A stretch of 64,000 nt of DNA from positions 186,001 to 250,000 of the forward strand of contig NZ_JACYXE010000006.1 of NCBI RefSeq assembly GCF_014857905.1. The letters run 5' to 3'. The notes under the pieces are model-generated. The model searched no databases, was not told the origin of the DNA, and saw only the letters and a program-made list of their open reading frames with translations. Both the position numbers and the translations under genes were made by a program. Positions 7,764 to 16,072 of the stretch are shown here, one piece after another; within the stretch, counting starts at the first letter, position 1, and the number at the start of each line of letters is the position of its first letter. The stretch is from Agilicoccus flavus. Its GTDB lineage: Bacteria; Actinomycetota; Actinomycetes; Actinomycetales; Dermatophilaceae.

Positions 7764-8261
7764 TCAGGCGGCCGGCCAGTCGAAGAGGCGGTCGCCCGCG
7801 CGGACGTGGGCGCCGGGGTCGGGCGGGGCGACCGCGCCGGGCGGGGTGTCGAACACGCACACGAGGACCCACGGCGACAGTCCGAGTTCGGCGACGCCCG
7901 CCGGGTCCCACCGCACGAGTTCGGAGCCGGCCTCGACGCGGTCCGCGGTCGCGACGAGCAGGTCGAAGCCCTCGCCGCGCAGGCGCACCGTGTCGATGCC
8001 GAGGTGGACGAGCACGCCCACGCCGTCGTCGCGGACGATCGCCACCGCGTGCGGGTGGGCCTTGACCACCGTCCCCGAGACGGGTGCGAGGGCCGCGCCG
8101 CGCACGGGATCGGGCTCCACGGCCACGCCGGAGCCGACCATCTCGGCGGCGAAGACGGGGTCGGGCGCCTCGCTCAGCGGGCGCACGACGCCCGCGCACG
8201 GGGCGAGGACCGCGGTGGGGCCGACGACGGGATCCGCGGGATCGACCGGGGGAGCGCTCAC
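7764..8261 (-). CDS. PTS glucose/GlcNAc-family EIIA component
   Basis: 165-aa single-domain EIIA (Crr-like). It accepts phosphate from HPr at H86 in VLVHLGIDTV, with the supporting histidine H71 in PHAVAI, and passes it to EIIB. The GTG start at 8261 overlaps the EIIB stop by 4 bases. EIIB and EIIA form a minus-strand pair divergent from EIIC-nagA, which suggests a GlcNAc phosphotransferase, although EIIA of this type may also serve other permeases. Confidence 0.88.
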   Translation of the reverse strand: MSAPPVDPADPVVGPTAVLAPCAGVVRPLSEAPDPVFAAEMVGSGVAVEPDPVRGAALAPVSGTVVKAHPHAVAIVRDDGVGVLVHLGIDTVRLRGEGFDLLVATADRVEAGSELVRWDPAGVAELGLSPWVLVCVFDTPPGAVAPPDPGAHVRAGDRLFDWPAA

Positions 8262-8491
8262 CTCAGGTCCTCGATCTCGTCGGCGATCGTGTCGGCCTCG
8301 AGCCCGACGACGACCTGGACGACGTTGCCGGCCCGCATGACGCCGTGGGCGCCGGCCGCCTTGAGCGCCGCGTCGTCGACGAGTGAGGGGTCGGCCACCT
8401 CGGTCCGCAACCGGGTCGTGCACGGTTCGATGTCGAGGACGTTGGCGTCGCCGCCGAGGGCGGCGAGGATCTGCTCGGCCTGGGTGCTCAC
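8258..8491 (-). CDS. PTS glucose/GlcNAc-family EIIB component
   Basis: 77-aa single EIIB domain with phosphorylation site C24 in IEPCTTRLRTEV. Start GTG 8491 is preceded on the minus strand by AAGGAGA. It resembles the NagF-type stand-alone EIIB of streptomycetes, which works with NagE EIIC. A longer upstream in-frame extension (to 8698) would run through the promoter region and has no conserved sequence. Confidence 0.88.
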   Translation of the reverse strand: MSTQAEQILAALGGDANVLDIEPCTTRLRTEVADPSLVDDAALKAAGAHGVMRAGNVVQVVVGLEADTIADEIEDLR

Positions 8492-8721
8492 GGAGATCTC
8501 CTTCGCTGAGGGCGGGACCCGCCGCGGGATCGGCGCAGGTCCGCCCCCGACGCTACCCCGGCGCGTACTCTCGGGACGGTCGGTCGAGACCCCCGTCCGT
8601 CGCACGCGCTGCCGGTGACGTTCCGTCGTGCGCCGAGGTGCTGCGCCGGGGGGGTCCGCCGCCGCCTCCGGAGGGCGACGACGTGACCCGGCCGTCACGG
8701 CCTCGCGAAAGGACGCGTCCC
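8492..8721. promoter_or_regulatory. Divergent control region between EIIBA and EIIC-nagA
   Basis: 230 bases with no gene. It holds a TACTCT -10-like hexamer on the plus strand (8566-8571) and GAAAGGA (8706-8712) as ribosome site of EIIC. I looked for a DasR-type dre palindrome and did not see a convincing one. Confidence 0.4.
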
Positions 8722-9996
8722 ATGACCAGTGCAGGTGCCACCGCCGACGCGGGGAGTCCGGGGGCCCGCAGCCCCCGCATCGGGCTCGCCGGCATCCAGA
8801 AGTTCGGCCGGAGCCTCATGCTCCCGATCGCCGCGCTGCCGGTGGCGGGGCTCATGCTCCGCCTCGGCGCGGAGGACATGCTCGGCGCGAAGGGTTTCGG
8901 CTGGGGCCCGGTCGCCGCCGTCGTCGGTGCGGGCGGGGCTGCGCTCTTCGACCACCTGCCGCTGCTGTTCGCGCTCGGCATCGCCATCGGCATGGCGAAG
9001 AAGGCGGACGGGTCGACCGCGCTCGCCGCCGTCGTCGGCTATCTCACCTTCGAGAGCGTGTGCGGGGCGATGAGCCCATACGTCCTCGCCGGGCGCCTCG
9101 ACCCCAAGGGCGAGCAGGCCGTCGTCAACTTCGGCGTCCTCGGCGGCATCCTCGTCGGGCTCATCGCGTCGTGGCTCTGGGCCCGCTTCCACCGGACCAA
9201 GCTGCCGCCCTACCTCGCGTTCTTCGGCGGCCGGCGCCTCGTGCCGATCCTCACGGCGTTCGCGTCGCTCGTTCTCGCCGTGCTCCTCTCGTTCATCTAC
9301 CCCGCGTTCGACGCCGGCCTCAGCGGGATCGGGCGCTGGGTCGCGGACAACGCCGTCGTCGGCGGGTTCGTCTACGGCACGCTCAACCGGCTCCTCATCC
9401 CGCTCGGGCTGCACCACATCCTCAACTCGGTGCCGTGGTTCCTGCTCGGGCAGTACACCCCGCCCGGCGGGGAGCCCGTGACCGGCGACATCGCGCGTTT
9501 CCTCTCCGGCGACCCGACCGCCGGCGCGTTCATGACGGGCTTCTTCCCGGTGATGATGTTCGGCCTGCCGGCCGCGGCCCTCGCCATCGCCCACGAGGCG
9601 CGTCCCCACGCCCGCAAGGCGACGCTGGGCCTCATGAGCTCCGTCGCGCTGACGGCGTTCCTCACGGGCATCACCGAGCCGCTCGAGTTCGCGTTCATGT
9701 TCGTGGCGTTCCCCCTGTACGTCGTCCACGCGCTGCTCACCGGCACGTCGCTGGCGATCTGCAACGCCCTCGGCATCCACGACGGGTTCAGCTTCTCGGC
9801 GGGCCTGTTCGACTTCGTCCTCAACTGGGGCATCGCCCAGCGGCCCCTGCTGCTCCTCGGGGTCGGGCTCGTCTACGCGGTGATCTACTACGTGCTCTTC
9901 CGGTTCGTGATCCGCCGCTGGAACCTGAGGACGCCGGGCCGGGAGGACGAGTCGGGCGACGCCGCGGAGTCGACCCCCGCGAACACGACCCCGTGA
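8722..9996 (+). CDS. PTS EIIC permease, N-acetylglucosamine type
   Basis: 424-aa polytopic permease that takes up and phosphorylates the sugar with the divergently encoded EIIB/EIIA. Family landmarks are QKFGRSLMLPIAALPVAGLM (about residues 33-52), the LGLHHILN motif (231-238) and the TGITEPLEFAFMFVAFPLYV active-site loop. The GLHH...ITEPLEF pattern fits the GlcNAc/glucose branch. nagA overlaps its stop, which supports GlcNAc as substrate. Confidence 0.88.
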   Translation: MTSAGATADAGSPGARSPRIGLAGIQKFGRSLMLPIAALPVAGLMLRLGAEDMLGAKGFGWGPVAAVVGAGGAALFDHLPLLFALGIAIGMAKKADGSTALAAVVGYLTFESVCGAMSPYVLAGRLDPKGEQAVVNFGVLGGILVGLIASWLWARFHRTKLPPYLAFFGGRRLVPILTAFASLVLAVLLSFIYPAFDAGLSGIGRWVADNAVVGGFVYGTLNRLLIPLGLHHILNSVPWFLLGQYTPPGGEPVTGDIARFLSGDPTAGAFMTGFFPVMMFGLPAAALAIAHEARPHARKATLGLMSSVALTAFLTGITEPLEFAFMFVAFPLYVVHALLTGTSLAICNALGIHDGFSFSAGLFDFVLNWGIAQRPLLLLGVGLVYAVIYYVLFRFVIRRWNLRTPGREDESGDAAESTPANTTP

Positions 9997-11171
9997 CGGC
10001 TCCCGCCGGCGCGACGACGTTCGTCGCCGACGCCGTCCTCGCCCCGGACGCGTGGCTGGCGCCGGGCTGGGTCCGGGTCGTCGGTGACCGGATCGCCGGT
10101 CTCGGCCCCGGCCGGCCGGCCGACGCGTCGGACCCCGCCGAGCGCCGGGCCGGTCAGGTGCGCCTCCCGCCCGGCACGGTCCTCGCGCCCGGCTTCGTCG
10201 ACATGCACGCGCACGGCGGCGGCGGTGCCTCGTTCACGAGCGGCGACCCGGAGCAGGCGCGCCGCGTCCTCGCGGCGCATCGGGCGCGGGGGACGACGTC
10301 GATGATGGCGAGTCTCGTCACGCAGGCCCCGGACGTCCTCGCCGCCGACGTGGCGGCCCTCGCGCCGCTCGTGCGCTCCGGCGAGCTCGTCGGGATCCAT
10401 CTCGAGGGGCCGTGTCTCTCGCCGGCCCACCGCGGCGCCCACGACCCGTCCCTGCTGACGGCGCCGACCCCGGCCGCGATCGACGCCGTGCTCGAGGCCG
10501 GTGACGGCGCCGTGCGCATGGTCACCCTCGCCACGGAGCTCGACGGGGGCCTCGAGGCGGTCGGTCGCCTCGTCTCCGCCGGGGTCGTCGCCGCGCTCGG
10601 GCACACCGACGCGACGTACGACCAGACGCGCCGCGCCCTCGACGCGGGCGTGGGCGTGGCCACCCACCTGTGCAACGCGATGCGGCCACTGCACCACCGC
10701 GAACCGGGGCCGATCCTCGCGCTGACGACGGCGGAGTGCGCGACCCTCGAGGTCATCGCGGACGGCGTCCATCTCCACCCCGCGGTCGTCGCGGCCGTGT
10801 TCGCCGCCGCCCCCGGTCGCGTCGCACTCGTCACCGACGCGATGAGCGCCGCCGGGGCCGGCGACGGCGACTACCGGTTGGGGCCGTTGGCCGTCCGCGT
10901 CGAGAACGGGGTCGCCCGCGTGCGCTCGACGGGTGCGATCGCCGGCAGCACGCTCACGCTCGACCGGGCCGTCGCCTTCGCCGTCCGGGAGGCCGGGGTC
11001 GGGCTCGAGGCCGCCCTGCGGGCGGCCACGCAGGTGCCCGCCGCGAGGCTGGGCCGCACCGACGTCGGCGTTCTCGCCCCGGGCGCCCGCGCGGACCTCG
11101 TGGGCGTGGGCCCCGACGCCTCCCTGCGGCTCGTCGTCGCGGGCGGGCGGGTGTTGCCGCAGCCCGACTGA
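9993..11171 (+). CDS. nagA: N-acetylglucosamine-6-phosphate deacetylase
   Basis: Removes acetate from GlcNAc-6-P delivered by the PTS, giving GlcN-6-P. It is a metal-dependent amidohydrolase of 392 aa: H72 and H74 in DMHAHGGGG, E138 in GIHLEGPCLSP, H204 in LGHTDATYDQ, H225 in ATHLCNAM and catalytic D282 in LVTDAMSAAG. GTG 9993 overlaps the EIIC stop (GTGA). nagB is not in the window. Confidence 0.93.
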   Translation: MTAPAGATTFVADAVLAPDAWLAPGWVRVVGDRIAGLGPGRPADASDPAERRAGQVRLPPGTVLAPGFVDMHAHGGGGASFTSGDPEQARRVLAAHRARGTTSMMASLVTQAPDVLAADVAALAPLVRSGELVGIHLEGPCLSPAHRGAHDPSLLTAPTPAAIDAVLEAGDGAVRMVTLATELDGGLEAVGRLVSAGVVAALGHTDATYDQTRRALDAGVGVATHLCNAMRPLHHREPGPILALTTAECATLEVIADGVHLHPAVVAAVFAAAPGRVALVTDAMSAAGAGDGDYRLGPLAVRVENGVARVRSTGAIAGSTLTLDRAVAFAVREAGVGLEAALRAATQVPAARLGRTDVGVLAPGARADLVGVGPDASLRLVVAGGRVLPQPD

Positions 11172-11192
11172 CGCCGGGCCGGTGGCCGGCTC

Positions 11193-11252
11193 GCAGGACC
11201 GGGAGGGGGAGCCACAGGACCGGGAGGGCCGGGAGCCACAGGACCGAGCGGG
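11193..11252 (+). repeat. Three degenerate short direct repeats downstream of nagA
   Basis: Three copies of a CAGGACCGGGAGGG-like unit (from about 11194, 11215 and 11239, the third diverged) lie in the gap between convergent nagA and the adenosine deaminase gene. No function is apparent. Confidence 0.5.
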
Positions 11253-11300
11253 CCGGGGGAGGTGAGGGCCACGGCGTGCCCGCCGCGGCCGACCGACCGG

Positions 11301-12386
11301 TCAGGCGATCGGGTCGACCGGGTCGGCGCCGGCCCGCTCGTCGCGCGGCGAGCCCGTCCCGTCGCCGAGGGCGAGCCAGTCGTCGACCCCCCGGCGCAGG
11401 CGGGCCTTCGTGGACTCTGGGGCGCGGCTGCCGTCGATCGACCCGCGCGCGAGGTGGGCGAGGCCGGCGTCGTCGAAGCCGTGCACCGCGCGGGCGTACT
11501 CGTACTGGTCGGCGAGTCGGCTGCCGAAGAGCAGCGGGTCGTCGGCGCCGAGGGCCACGCGGGCCCCCGCGTCGACGAGCCCGCGCAGGGGCACGTCCCC
11601 CTGCCGCGCGTAGACGCCCAGCGCGACGTTGCTGCCGGGGCACACCTCGAGAGTGATGTCGTGATCGACGACCTGCCGCAGGACCGCCGGATCCTCGATG
11701 CTGCGCACCCCGTGCCCGAGGCGGTCGGGGTGGAGGGCGGCGATGGTGTCGGCCACCGCGTCGGCCCCGAGGAGCTCGCCGCCGTGGGGGACGAGCGCGA
11801 GCCCCGCGCGCGCCGCGATCGCGAAGGCGGGCGCGAAGTCGTCGGTCACGCCGCGCCGCTCGTCGTTGCTCAGGCCGAACCCGACGACCTCGCCCGGCCC
11901 GTCCCCGGCGTACGAGGCGGCGAGGCGGGCCAACGTCCGGGCGTCCAGCGGATGGCGGATGCGGCTCGCGGCCACGACGACGGCCACCTGGGTCCCGGTG
12001 CGCGCCGACGCGGCCTTCGCCTCGTCGAGGACGATCTCCAGCGCCGGGGTGAGCCCCCCGACGTGCGGCGCGTAGCTCGTCGGGTCGACCTGCAGCTCGA
12101 GCCACCCCGACCCCTCGTCGGCGTCGCCCTCGGCGGCCTCGGCGACGATGCGGCGCATGTCGGCCTCGCTGCGCACGCAGGCCCGGGCGGCGTCGTACAT
12201 CCGCTGGAACCGGAACCAGCCCCGCTCGTCGGCCTCGCGCAGGTCCGGGGGCCAGGCGTCGGTGAGGAACCGGGGCAGCCGCATCCCGTGACCGTCGGCC
12301 AGCTCGAGCAGGGTCGTGTATCGCATCGAGCCGGTGAAGTGCAGGTGGAGGTGGGCCTTCGGGAGAGCGTGGACCGGGGCCGACAT
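11301..12386 (-). CDS. add: Adenosine deaminase
   Basis: Zinc hydrolase that converts (deoxy)adenosine to inosine in purine salvage. Ligands are H14 and H16 in AHLHLHFTG, the H201/E204 pair in PHGGELLG, H225 in RLGHGV and D282 in GADDP. The aspartate normally following HxHL is replaced by threonine, as in a common actinobacterial subgroup. At 361 aa the length is normal. Start ATG 12386 places the HLHLH motif at the usual distance; the upstream in-frame extension is not conserved in character. Confidence 0.9.
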   Translation of the reverse strand: MSAPVHALPKAHLHLHFTGSMRYTTLLELADGHGMRLPRFLTDAWPPDLREADERGWFRFQRMYDAARACVRSEADMRRIVAEAAEGDADEGSGWLELQVDPTSYAPHVGGLTPALEIVLDEAKAASARTGTQVAVVVAASRIRHPLDARTLARLAASYAGDGPGEVVGFGLSNDERRGVTDDFAPAFAIAARAGLALVPHGGELLGADAVADTIAALHPDRLGHGVRSIEDPAVLRQVVDHDITLEVCPGSNVALGVYARQGDVPLRGLVDAGARVALGADDPLLFGSRLADQYEYARAVHGFDDAGLAHLARGSIDGSRAPESTKARLRRGVDDWLALGDGTGSPRDERAGADPVDPIA

Positions 12387-12723
12387 GCCGTCAGTCTCCC
12401 AGACGCGCCGGGCCGACCCGCGCCCCGGACGTTCGGGTGGGTCCGCCCGCCCGGCGAGGTCGATGCTGGTCAGGTGTCCGGAACGGCCGGCGAAGGCGGG
12501 TCGTCCGTGGATCGACCGTCGATCCCCGGTGTTCCGACCGCAGGGAGTCGCGGCCGGGACACGGCCCCCGCGTGCGGGACTCGGTTGGCCTTGGGCGCGC
12601 GGGTTCACGTATGCTTCCCGTTCGGGTGCCTCGATAGGCGTGCCCGGCGTGTCTTCCGCGCGGCCCGGTTCGTTCCGGTCCCGCCCGACCCGCCGAGTGC
12701 TCGTCGACCAAGGTCCACCCAGT
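12387..12723. other. Gene-free region before tRNA-Trp
   Basis: 337 bases without a supported gene. The only signals I see are the tRNA-Trp promoter at 12585-12615 and, presumably, the unresolved promoter of the minus-strand adenosine deaminase. Confidence 0.5.
12585..12615 (+). promoter_or_regulatory. Probable promoter of tRNA-Trp/secE
   Basis: TTGGCC (12585-12590), a 19-base spacer and TATGCT (12610-12615). The start would fall about 100 bases upstream of tRNA-Trp. The same TTGGCC -35 recurs before rplJ and rpsL. Confidence 0.5.
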
Positions 12724-12796
12724 AGGGCAGTGGCTCAATTGGTAGAGCACCGGTCTCCAAAACCGGCGGTTGGGGGTTCGAGTCCCTCCTGCCCTG
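12724..12796 (+). tRNA. tRNA-Trp (anticodon CCA)
   Basis: Acceptor AGGGCAG (12724-12730) pairs with CTGCCCT (12789-12795). The anticodon loop CTCCAAA within CCGGT/ACCGG carries CCA, and the T-loop is TTCGAGT. The discriminator is G, with no encoded CCA. Its place directly upstream of secE is the standard actinobacterial arrangement. Confidence 0.96.
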
Positions 12797-12921
12797 CGTG
12801 TGACGCCGGCCGGCGCCCCCGTGGGCACCGATCGGCGCAACGAGGTGTCACCCCCGGATGGGTGTGACCGACGCCGAGGTGCGTACGGCCGGGGCGAGGT
12901 CGCGCGCAGAGATGAGGATCC

Positions 12922-13200
12922 GTGAGCGACCAGAAGACGGTGTCGTCCGGGGCGACGTCCGGGTCGGCCCCGCAGGACGGTGGCAAGAAGGGCAACCCGT
13001 TCGCCCGGTTCTTCCGCGCGATCGCGCTGTTCGTCGGCCAGGTGGTCGACGAGATGCGCAAGGTCGTCCCCCCGTCTCGGCAGGAGCTGACGAGCTACAC
13101 GATCGTCGTCATCGTCTTCGTCACGGTGGTCATGCTCGTCGTGTTCGGGCTCGACGCCGCGTTCACGAAGTTGATGTTCTGGATCTTCGCCGGAGACTGA
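12922..13200 (+). CDS. secE: Preprotein translocase subunit SecE
   Basis: 92-aa tail-anchored subunit that clamps SecY in the Sec translocon. It has a hydrophilic N-terminus, the conserved FVGQVVDEMRKVVPPSRQEL amphipathic segment and one C-terminal membrane helix (about residues 62-85). It starts with GTG, preceded by GATGAGGA. nusG follows in the invariant secE-nusG pair. Confidence 0.95.
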   Translation: MSDQKTVSSGATSGSAPQDGGKKGNPFARFFRAIALFVGQVVDEMRKVVPPSRQELTSYTIVVIVFVTVVMLVVFGLDAAFTKLMFWIFAGD

Positions 13201-13275
13201 GCGGCGAGGATCGTCACCTCCCGCGGCGTGCGCGCCGCGGGATCCGTCGTTTTCGAGAAGGAAGTAGGTCAACGC

Positions 13276-14229
13276 GTGTCCGATCAGCCGACACCCGAGG
13301 TCGAGGACAACGGAGCGCCCGACGTCGACGACGCCGAGGCGACGCAGGAGTCCCTCGCCGACCTGGTGGACGCCGGGGACGACGCGGCGGCCGTGGAGGC
13401 GACGGTCGACGACGCCGACGAGGACGTGACCGGGGCCGACGAGCACGAGACGGAGGAGCCCGGCCTCGATGAGGCTCCGGCGTCCGACGAGGCCCCCACC
13501 GACGCCGTCGACGGCGATGCCGAGGTGTCGGACGACGCGGAGGTGTCCGGCGATGCCGAGGTGTCCGACGATGCCGAGGTGTCGGACGACGCGGAGGCGG
13601 AGGAGGAGCCGGCGGTCGATCCCGTCGAGGAGCTGCGCCGCAGCCTGCGCTTCGCCGAGGGCGAGTGGTACGTCGTCCACAGCTACGCCGGGTACGAGAA
13701 CCGCGTCAAGCAGAACCTCGAGCAGCGCGTGACCAGCCTCAACATGGAGGAGTTCATCTTCCAGGCCGAGGTCCCGATGGAGCAGGTCACCGAGATCAAG
13801 AACGGGCAGCGCAAGGTCGTCCGGCGGGTGCGGATGCCCGGGTACGTGCTCGTGCGCATGGACCTCACCGACGAGAGCTGGGGTGCGGTCCGCCACACCC
13901 CGGGCGTCACCGGCTTCGTCGGCAACGCGTACTCCCCGGTCCCGCTGAGCCTCGACGAGGTCCTGTCGATGCTCGCGCCGCAGGCCCAGGAGCAGGCCGC
14001 GGCGCAGGAGTCGGCCCGTCCGCGTCCGGCGCAGGCCGCATCCGGCTCGCCGGTGGAGGTCGAGTTCGAGATCGGCGAGTCCGTCACCGTCATGGAGGGC
14101 CCGTTCGAGACCCTGCCGGCGACGATCTCCGAGGTCCTGCCCGAGACGCAGAAGCTCAAGGTGCTCGTGTCGATCTTCGGTCGCGAGACGCCGGTCGAGC
14201 TCTCGTTCAACCAGGTCGCCAAGATCTGA
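13276..14229 (+). CDS. nusG: Transcription termination/antitermination protein NusG
   Basis: Elongation factor binding RNA polymerase, Rho and NusE. The NGN domain begins at [19 protein letters not shown] (about residue 127) and the KOW domain ([18 protein letters not shown]) ends the 317-aa protein. The N-terminus is an acidic, Asp/Glu/Ala-rich extension of about 115 residues containing a six-residue tandem repeat. Extensions are common in actinobacterial NusG, but repeat expansion is notable. GTG 13276 is chosen for its [11 protein letters not shown] start and the upstream GAAGGAAG. Confidence 0.93.
   Translation: MSDQPTPEVEDNGAPDVDDAEATQESLADLVDAGDDAAAVEATVDDADEDVTGADEHETEEPGLDEAPASDEAPTDAVDGDAEVSDDAEVSGDAEVSDDAEVSDDAEAEEEPAVDPVEELRRSLRFAEGEWYVVHSYAGYENRVKQNLEQRVTSLNMEEFIFQAEVPMEQVTEIKNGQRKVVRRVRMPGYVLVRMDLTDESWGAVRHTPGVTGFVGNAYSPVPLSLDEVLSMLAPQAQEQAAAQESARPRPAQAASGSPVEVEFEIGESVTVMEGPFETLPATISEVLPETQKLKVLVSIFGRETPVELSFNQVAKI
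13516..13599 (+). repeat. 18-bp tandem repeat inside nusG
   Basis: About four and a half units of an 18-base repeat encode [12 protein letters not shown] in the acidic extension. The copies differ at synonymous sites, indicating an old or diverging expansion. The reading frame is kept. Confidence 0.75.
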
Positions 14230-14232
14230 CCC

Positions 14233-14253
14233 GCGGCCCCCACCGGGGGCCGC
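14233..14253 (+). terminator. GC hairpin after nusG
   Basis: A 9-bp stem (14233-14241 with 14245-14253) and 3-base loop lie immediately after the nusG stop, with no T-tract. It is a likely terminator or pause site for secE-nusG. Confidence 0.5.
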
Positions 14254-14287
14254 CCCGGCGGGCGTCATCGCCTCGTCCGCCGCCACG

Positions 14288-14321
14288 TACACTGAAGAGT
14301 CGGCGACATCGCCGACTCTTC
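14288..14321 (+). promoter_or_regulatory. rplK promoter -10 and abutting 13-bp palindrome
   Basis: TACACT (14288-14293) is directly followed by perfectly complementary arms 14294-14306 and 14309-14321. The transcription start predicted from the -10 falls inside the palindrome. It could be an operator or a 5'-terminal stabilising hairpin of the rplKA leader. A weak -35 may lie near 14265. Confidence 0.5.
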
Positions 14322-14439
14322 GGTCGTGCAGGCCCACCCGTGACGTACGTGTGTCCCGGGCCTGCGCACCCGTCCGGCAGTACTGCAACCGGGTCATCGC
14401 CCACGGCGTCGGCCCACGACGACAGGAAGGGGTAGGCGA

Positions 14440-14874
14440 ATGCCTCCCAAGAAGAAGAGGGTCTCCGGCTTCATCAAGCTGCAGATCCAGGCCGGTGCCG
14501 CGACTCCGGCGCCGCCCGTGGGCCCGGCCCTCGGTCAGCACGGCGTGAACATCATGGAGTTCGTCAAGGCGTACAACGCCGCGACGGAGTCCCAGCGCGG
14601 CAACGTCATCCCGGTCGAGATCACGGTCTACGAGGACCGCTCGTTCACCTTCGTGACGAAGACGCCCCCGGCGGCCGAGCTGATCAAGAAGGCGGCCGGC
14701 GTGGCCAAGGGCTCCGGCGAGCCGCACAAGACCAAGGTCGCCAAGCTCACCAACGACCAGGTCCGCGAGATCGCCCAGCAGAAGCTCGAGGACCTCAACG
14801 CCTACGACATCGACCAGGCCGCGAAGATCATCGCGGGGACGGCGCGCTCGATGGGTATCACGGTCGAGGGCTGA
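14440..14874 (+). CDS. rplK: 50S ribosomal protein L11
   Basis: 144-aa protein of the GTPase-associated centre, binding 23S rRNA with the L10/L7/L12 stalk. The conserved [20 protein letters not shown] segment is at about residues 15-34. The start ATG 14440 is preceded by GGAAGGGG. Forms an L11-L1 unit with rplA. Confidence 0.96.
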
Positions 14875-14974
14875 TCGGGTCCACGACGTGCTCTCGCCGC
14901 CGTTCGGCGGCGGGCAGTGGTAGGGCCTGCGCGGGGCCCGCACCACGACTCCAGGAACACAGAAGGAGAATCAC

Positions 14975-15685
14975 ATGCGCAGCAAGGCCTACCGCTCCGC
15001 GGAGGAAAAGATCGACCAGGCCAAGGTGTACGGCCCGCTCGAGGCGGTCCGGCTCGCCAAGGACACGGCGGCGACGAAGTTCGACCCGACGGTCGAGGTG
15101 GCGTTCCGCCTCGGCGTCGACCCGCGCAAGGCGGACCAGATGGTGCGCGGCACGGTGAACCTGCCGAACGGCACGGGCAAGACGGCCCGCGTCCTCGTCT
15201 TCGCGACGGGCGCGAACGCCGACGCGGCCGTGGCGGCCGGCGCCGACCACGTCGGCTCCGACGAGCTGCTCGCCAAGGTGCAGGGCGGCTGGCTGGACTT
15301 CGACGCCGTCGTCGCCACCCCGGACCTCATGGGCAAGGTGGGTCGGCTCGGCAAGGTGCTCGGCCCTCGCGGCCTCATGCCGAACCCGAAGACCGGCACC
15401 GTGACGATGGACGTCGCCAAGGCGGTCTCGGACATCAAGGGCGGCAAGATCGAGTTCCGCGTCGACAAGCACAGCAACCTGCACTTCATCATCGGCAAGG
15501 CGTCGTTCGACGAGAAGGCGCTCGTCGAGAACTACTCGGCGGCGCTGGAGGAGATCCTCCGTCTCAAGCCGTCGGCGAGCAAGGGTCGCTACATCTCGAA
15601 GGCGACGATGAGCACGACGATGGGCCCGGGCATCCCGCTGGACTTCACGCGCACCCGCAACCTCCTGTCGGCGGACGAGGCCTGA
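14975..15685 (+). CDS. rplA: 50S ribosomal protein L1
   Basis: 236-aa protein of the L1 stalk involved in E-site tRNA release; in many bacteria it also represses its own operon. The signature [15 protein letters not shown] is in the middle of the protein. The start is preceded by AGAAGGAG. Confidence 0.96.
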   Translation: MRSKAYRSAEEKIDQAKVYGPLEAVRLAKDTAATKFDPTVEVAFRLGVDPRKADQMVRGTVNLPNGTGKTARVLVFATGANADAAVAAGADHVGSDELLAKVQGGWLDFDAVVATPDLMGKVGRLGKVLGPRGLMPNPKTGTVTMDVAKAVSDIKGGKIEFRVDKHSNLHFIIGKASFDEKALVENYSAALEEILRLKPSASKGRYISKATMSTTMGPGIPLDFTRTRNLLSADEA

Positions 15686-15708
15686 GCCTCCTCACGTCGG
15701 CCCCGAGG

Positions 15709-15738
15709 GGCCCGGACCGCATCCGTGCGGTCCGGGCC
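15709..15738 (+). terminator. Hairpin terminator of rplK-rplA
   Basis: Perfect 13-bp arms 15709-15721 and 15726-15738 surround loop TCCG, 23 bases after the rplA stop. It is GC-rich with no T-run. Confidence 0.75.
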
Positions 15739-15837
15739 TCTGCCCGTGTTCGGCGGTGAGGATCGGGCCTCCGGGGTCTCGTGGACGCCTCGCGGGGCCG
15801 GCCGGCGCCTCCCGGATCATCGGACGCGACCGGCGAT

Positions 15838-15866
15838 TTGGCCGCGTCGTGAACGGCCCGTAAGAT
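15838..15866 (+). promoter_or_regulatory. Promoter of rplJ-rplL
   Basis: TTGGCC (15838-15843), a 17-base spacer and TAAGAT (15861-15866) form the best-looking promoter in the window. The predicted leader is about 200 bases. Confidence 0.65.
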
Positions 15867-15872
15867 CGAGGA

Positions 15873-16072
15873 GACCCATGACCGTCGGTCGTCGCGCTGC
15901 CACCTCAGGTGGAAGAGCGGCCGAAGGACCCCCATGCAGGGGCGTCCGGCGCAGGCCACGACACTCCGCGCCCGATCTCGGTCGGTGCGCCCCGAGCTCC
16001 CGTGCCCTGCGCCGGGAGCTTTTCTCGTGTCGGGGTCGGGGTGACCGGCACAGCACGAACGAAGGAGGCCCC
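15873..16072 (+). ncRNA. rplJ 5' leader (L10 leader-like) with attenuator hairpin
   Basis: The long leader between the promoter and rplJ ends with arms 15995-16002 and 16013-16020, an 8-bp stem with a 10-base loop followed by TTTT, about 50 bases before the ATG. In many bacteria L10(L12)4 binds such leaders to control rplJL. The assignment to that class is by position and structure only. Confidence 0.55.

Noticed and set aside
8492-8721. DasR (dre) operator between EIIB and EIIC
   Set aside because: I looked for ACTGGTCTAGACCAGT-like palindromes and found nothing convincing.
13516-13599. Possible CRISPR-like or satellite repeat in nusG
   Set aside because: The repeats are contiguous, in frame, without spacers, and lie inside a coding extension.
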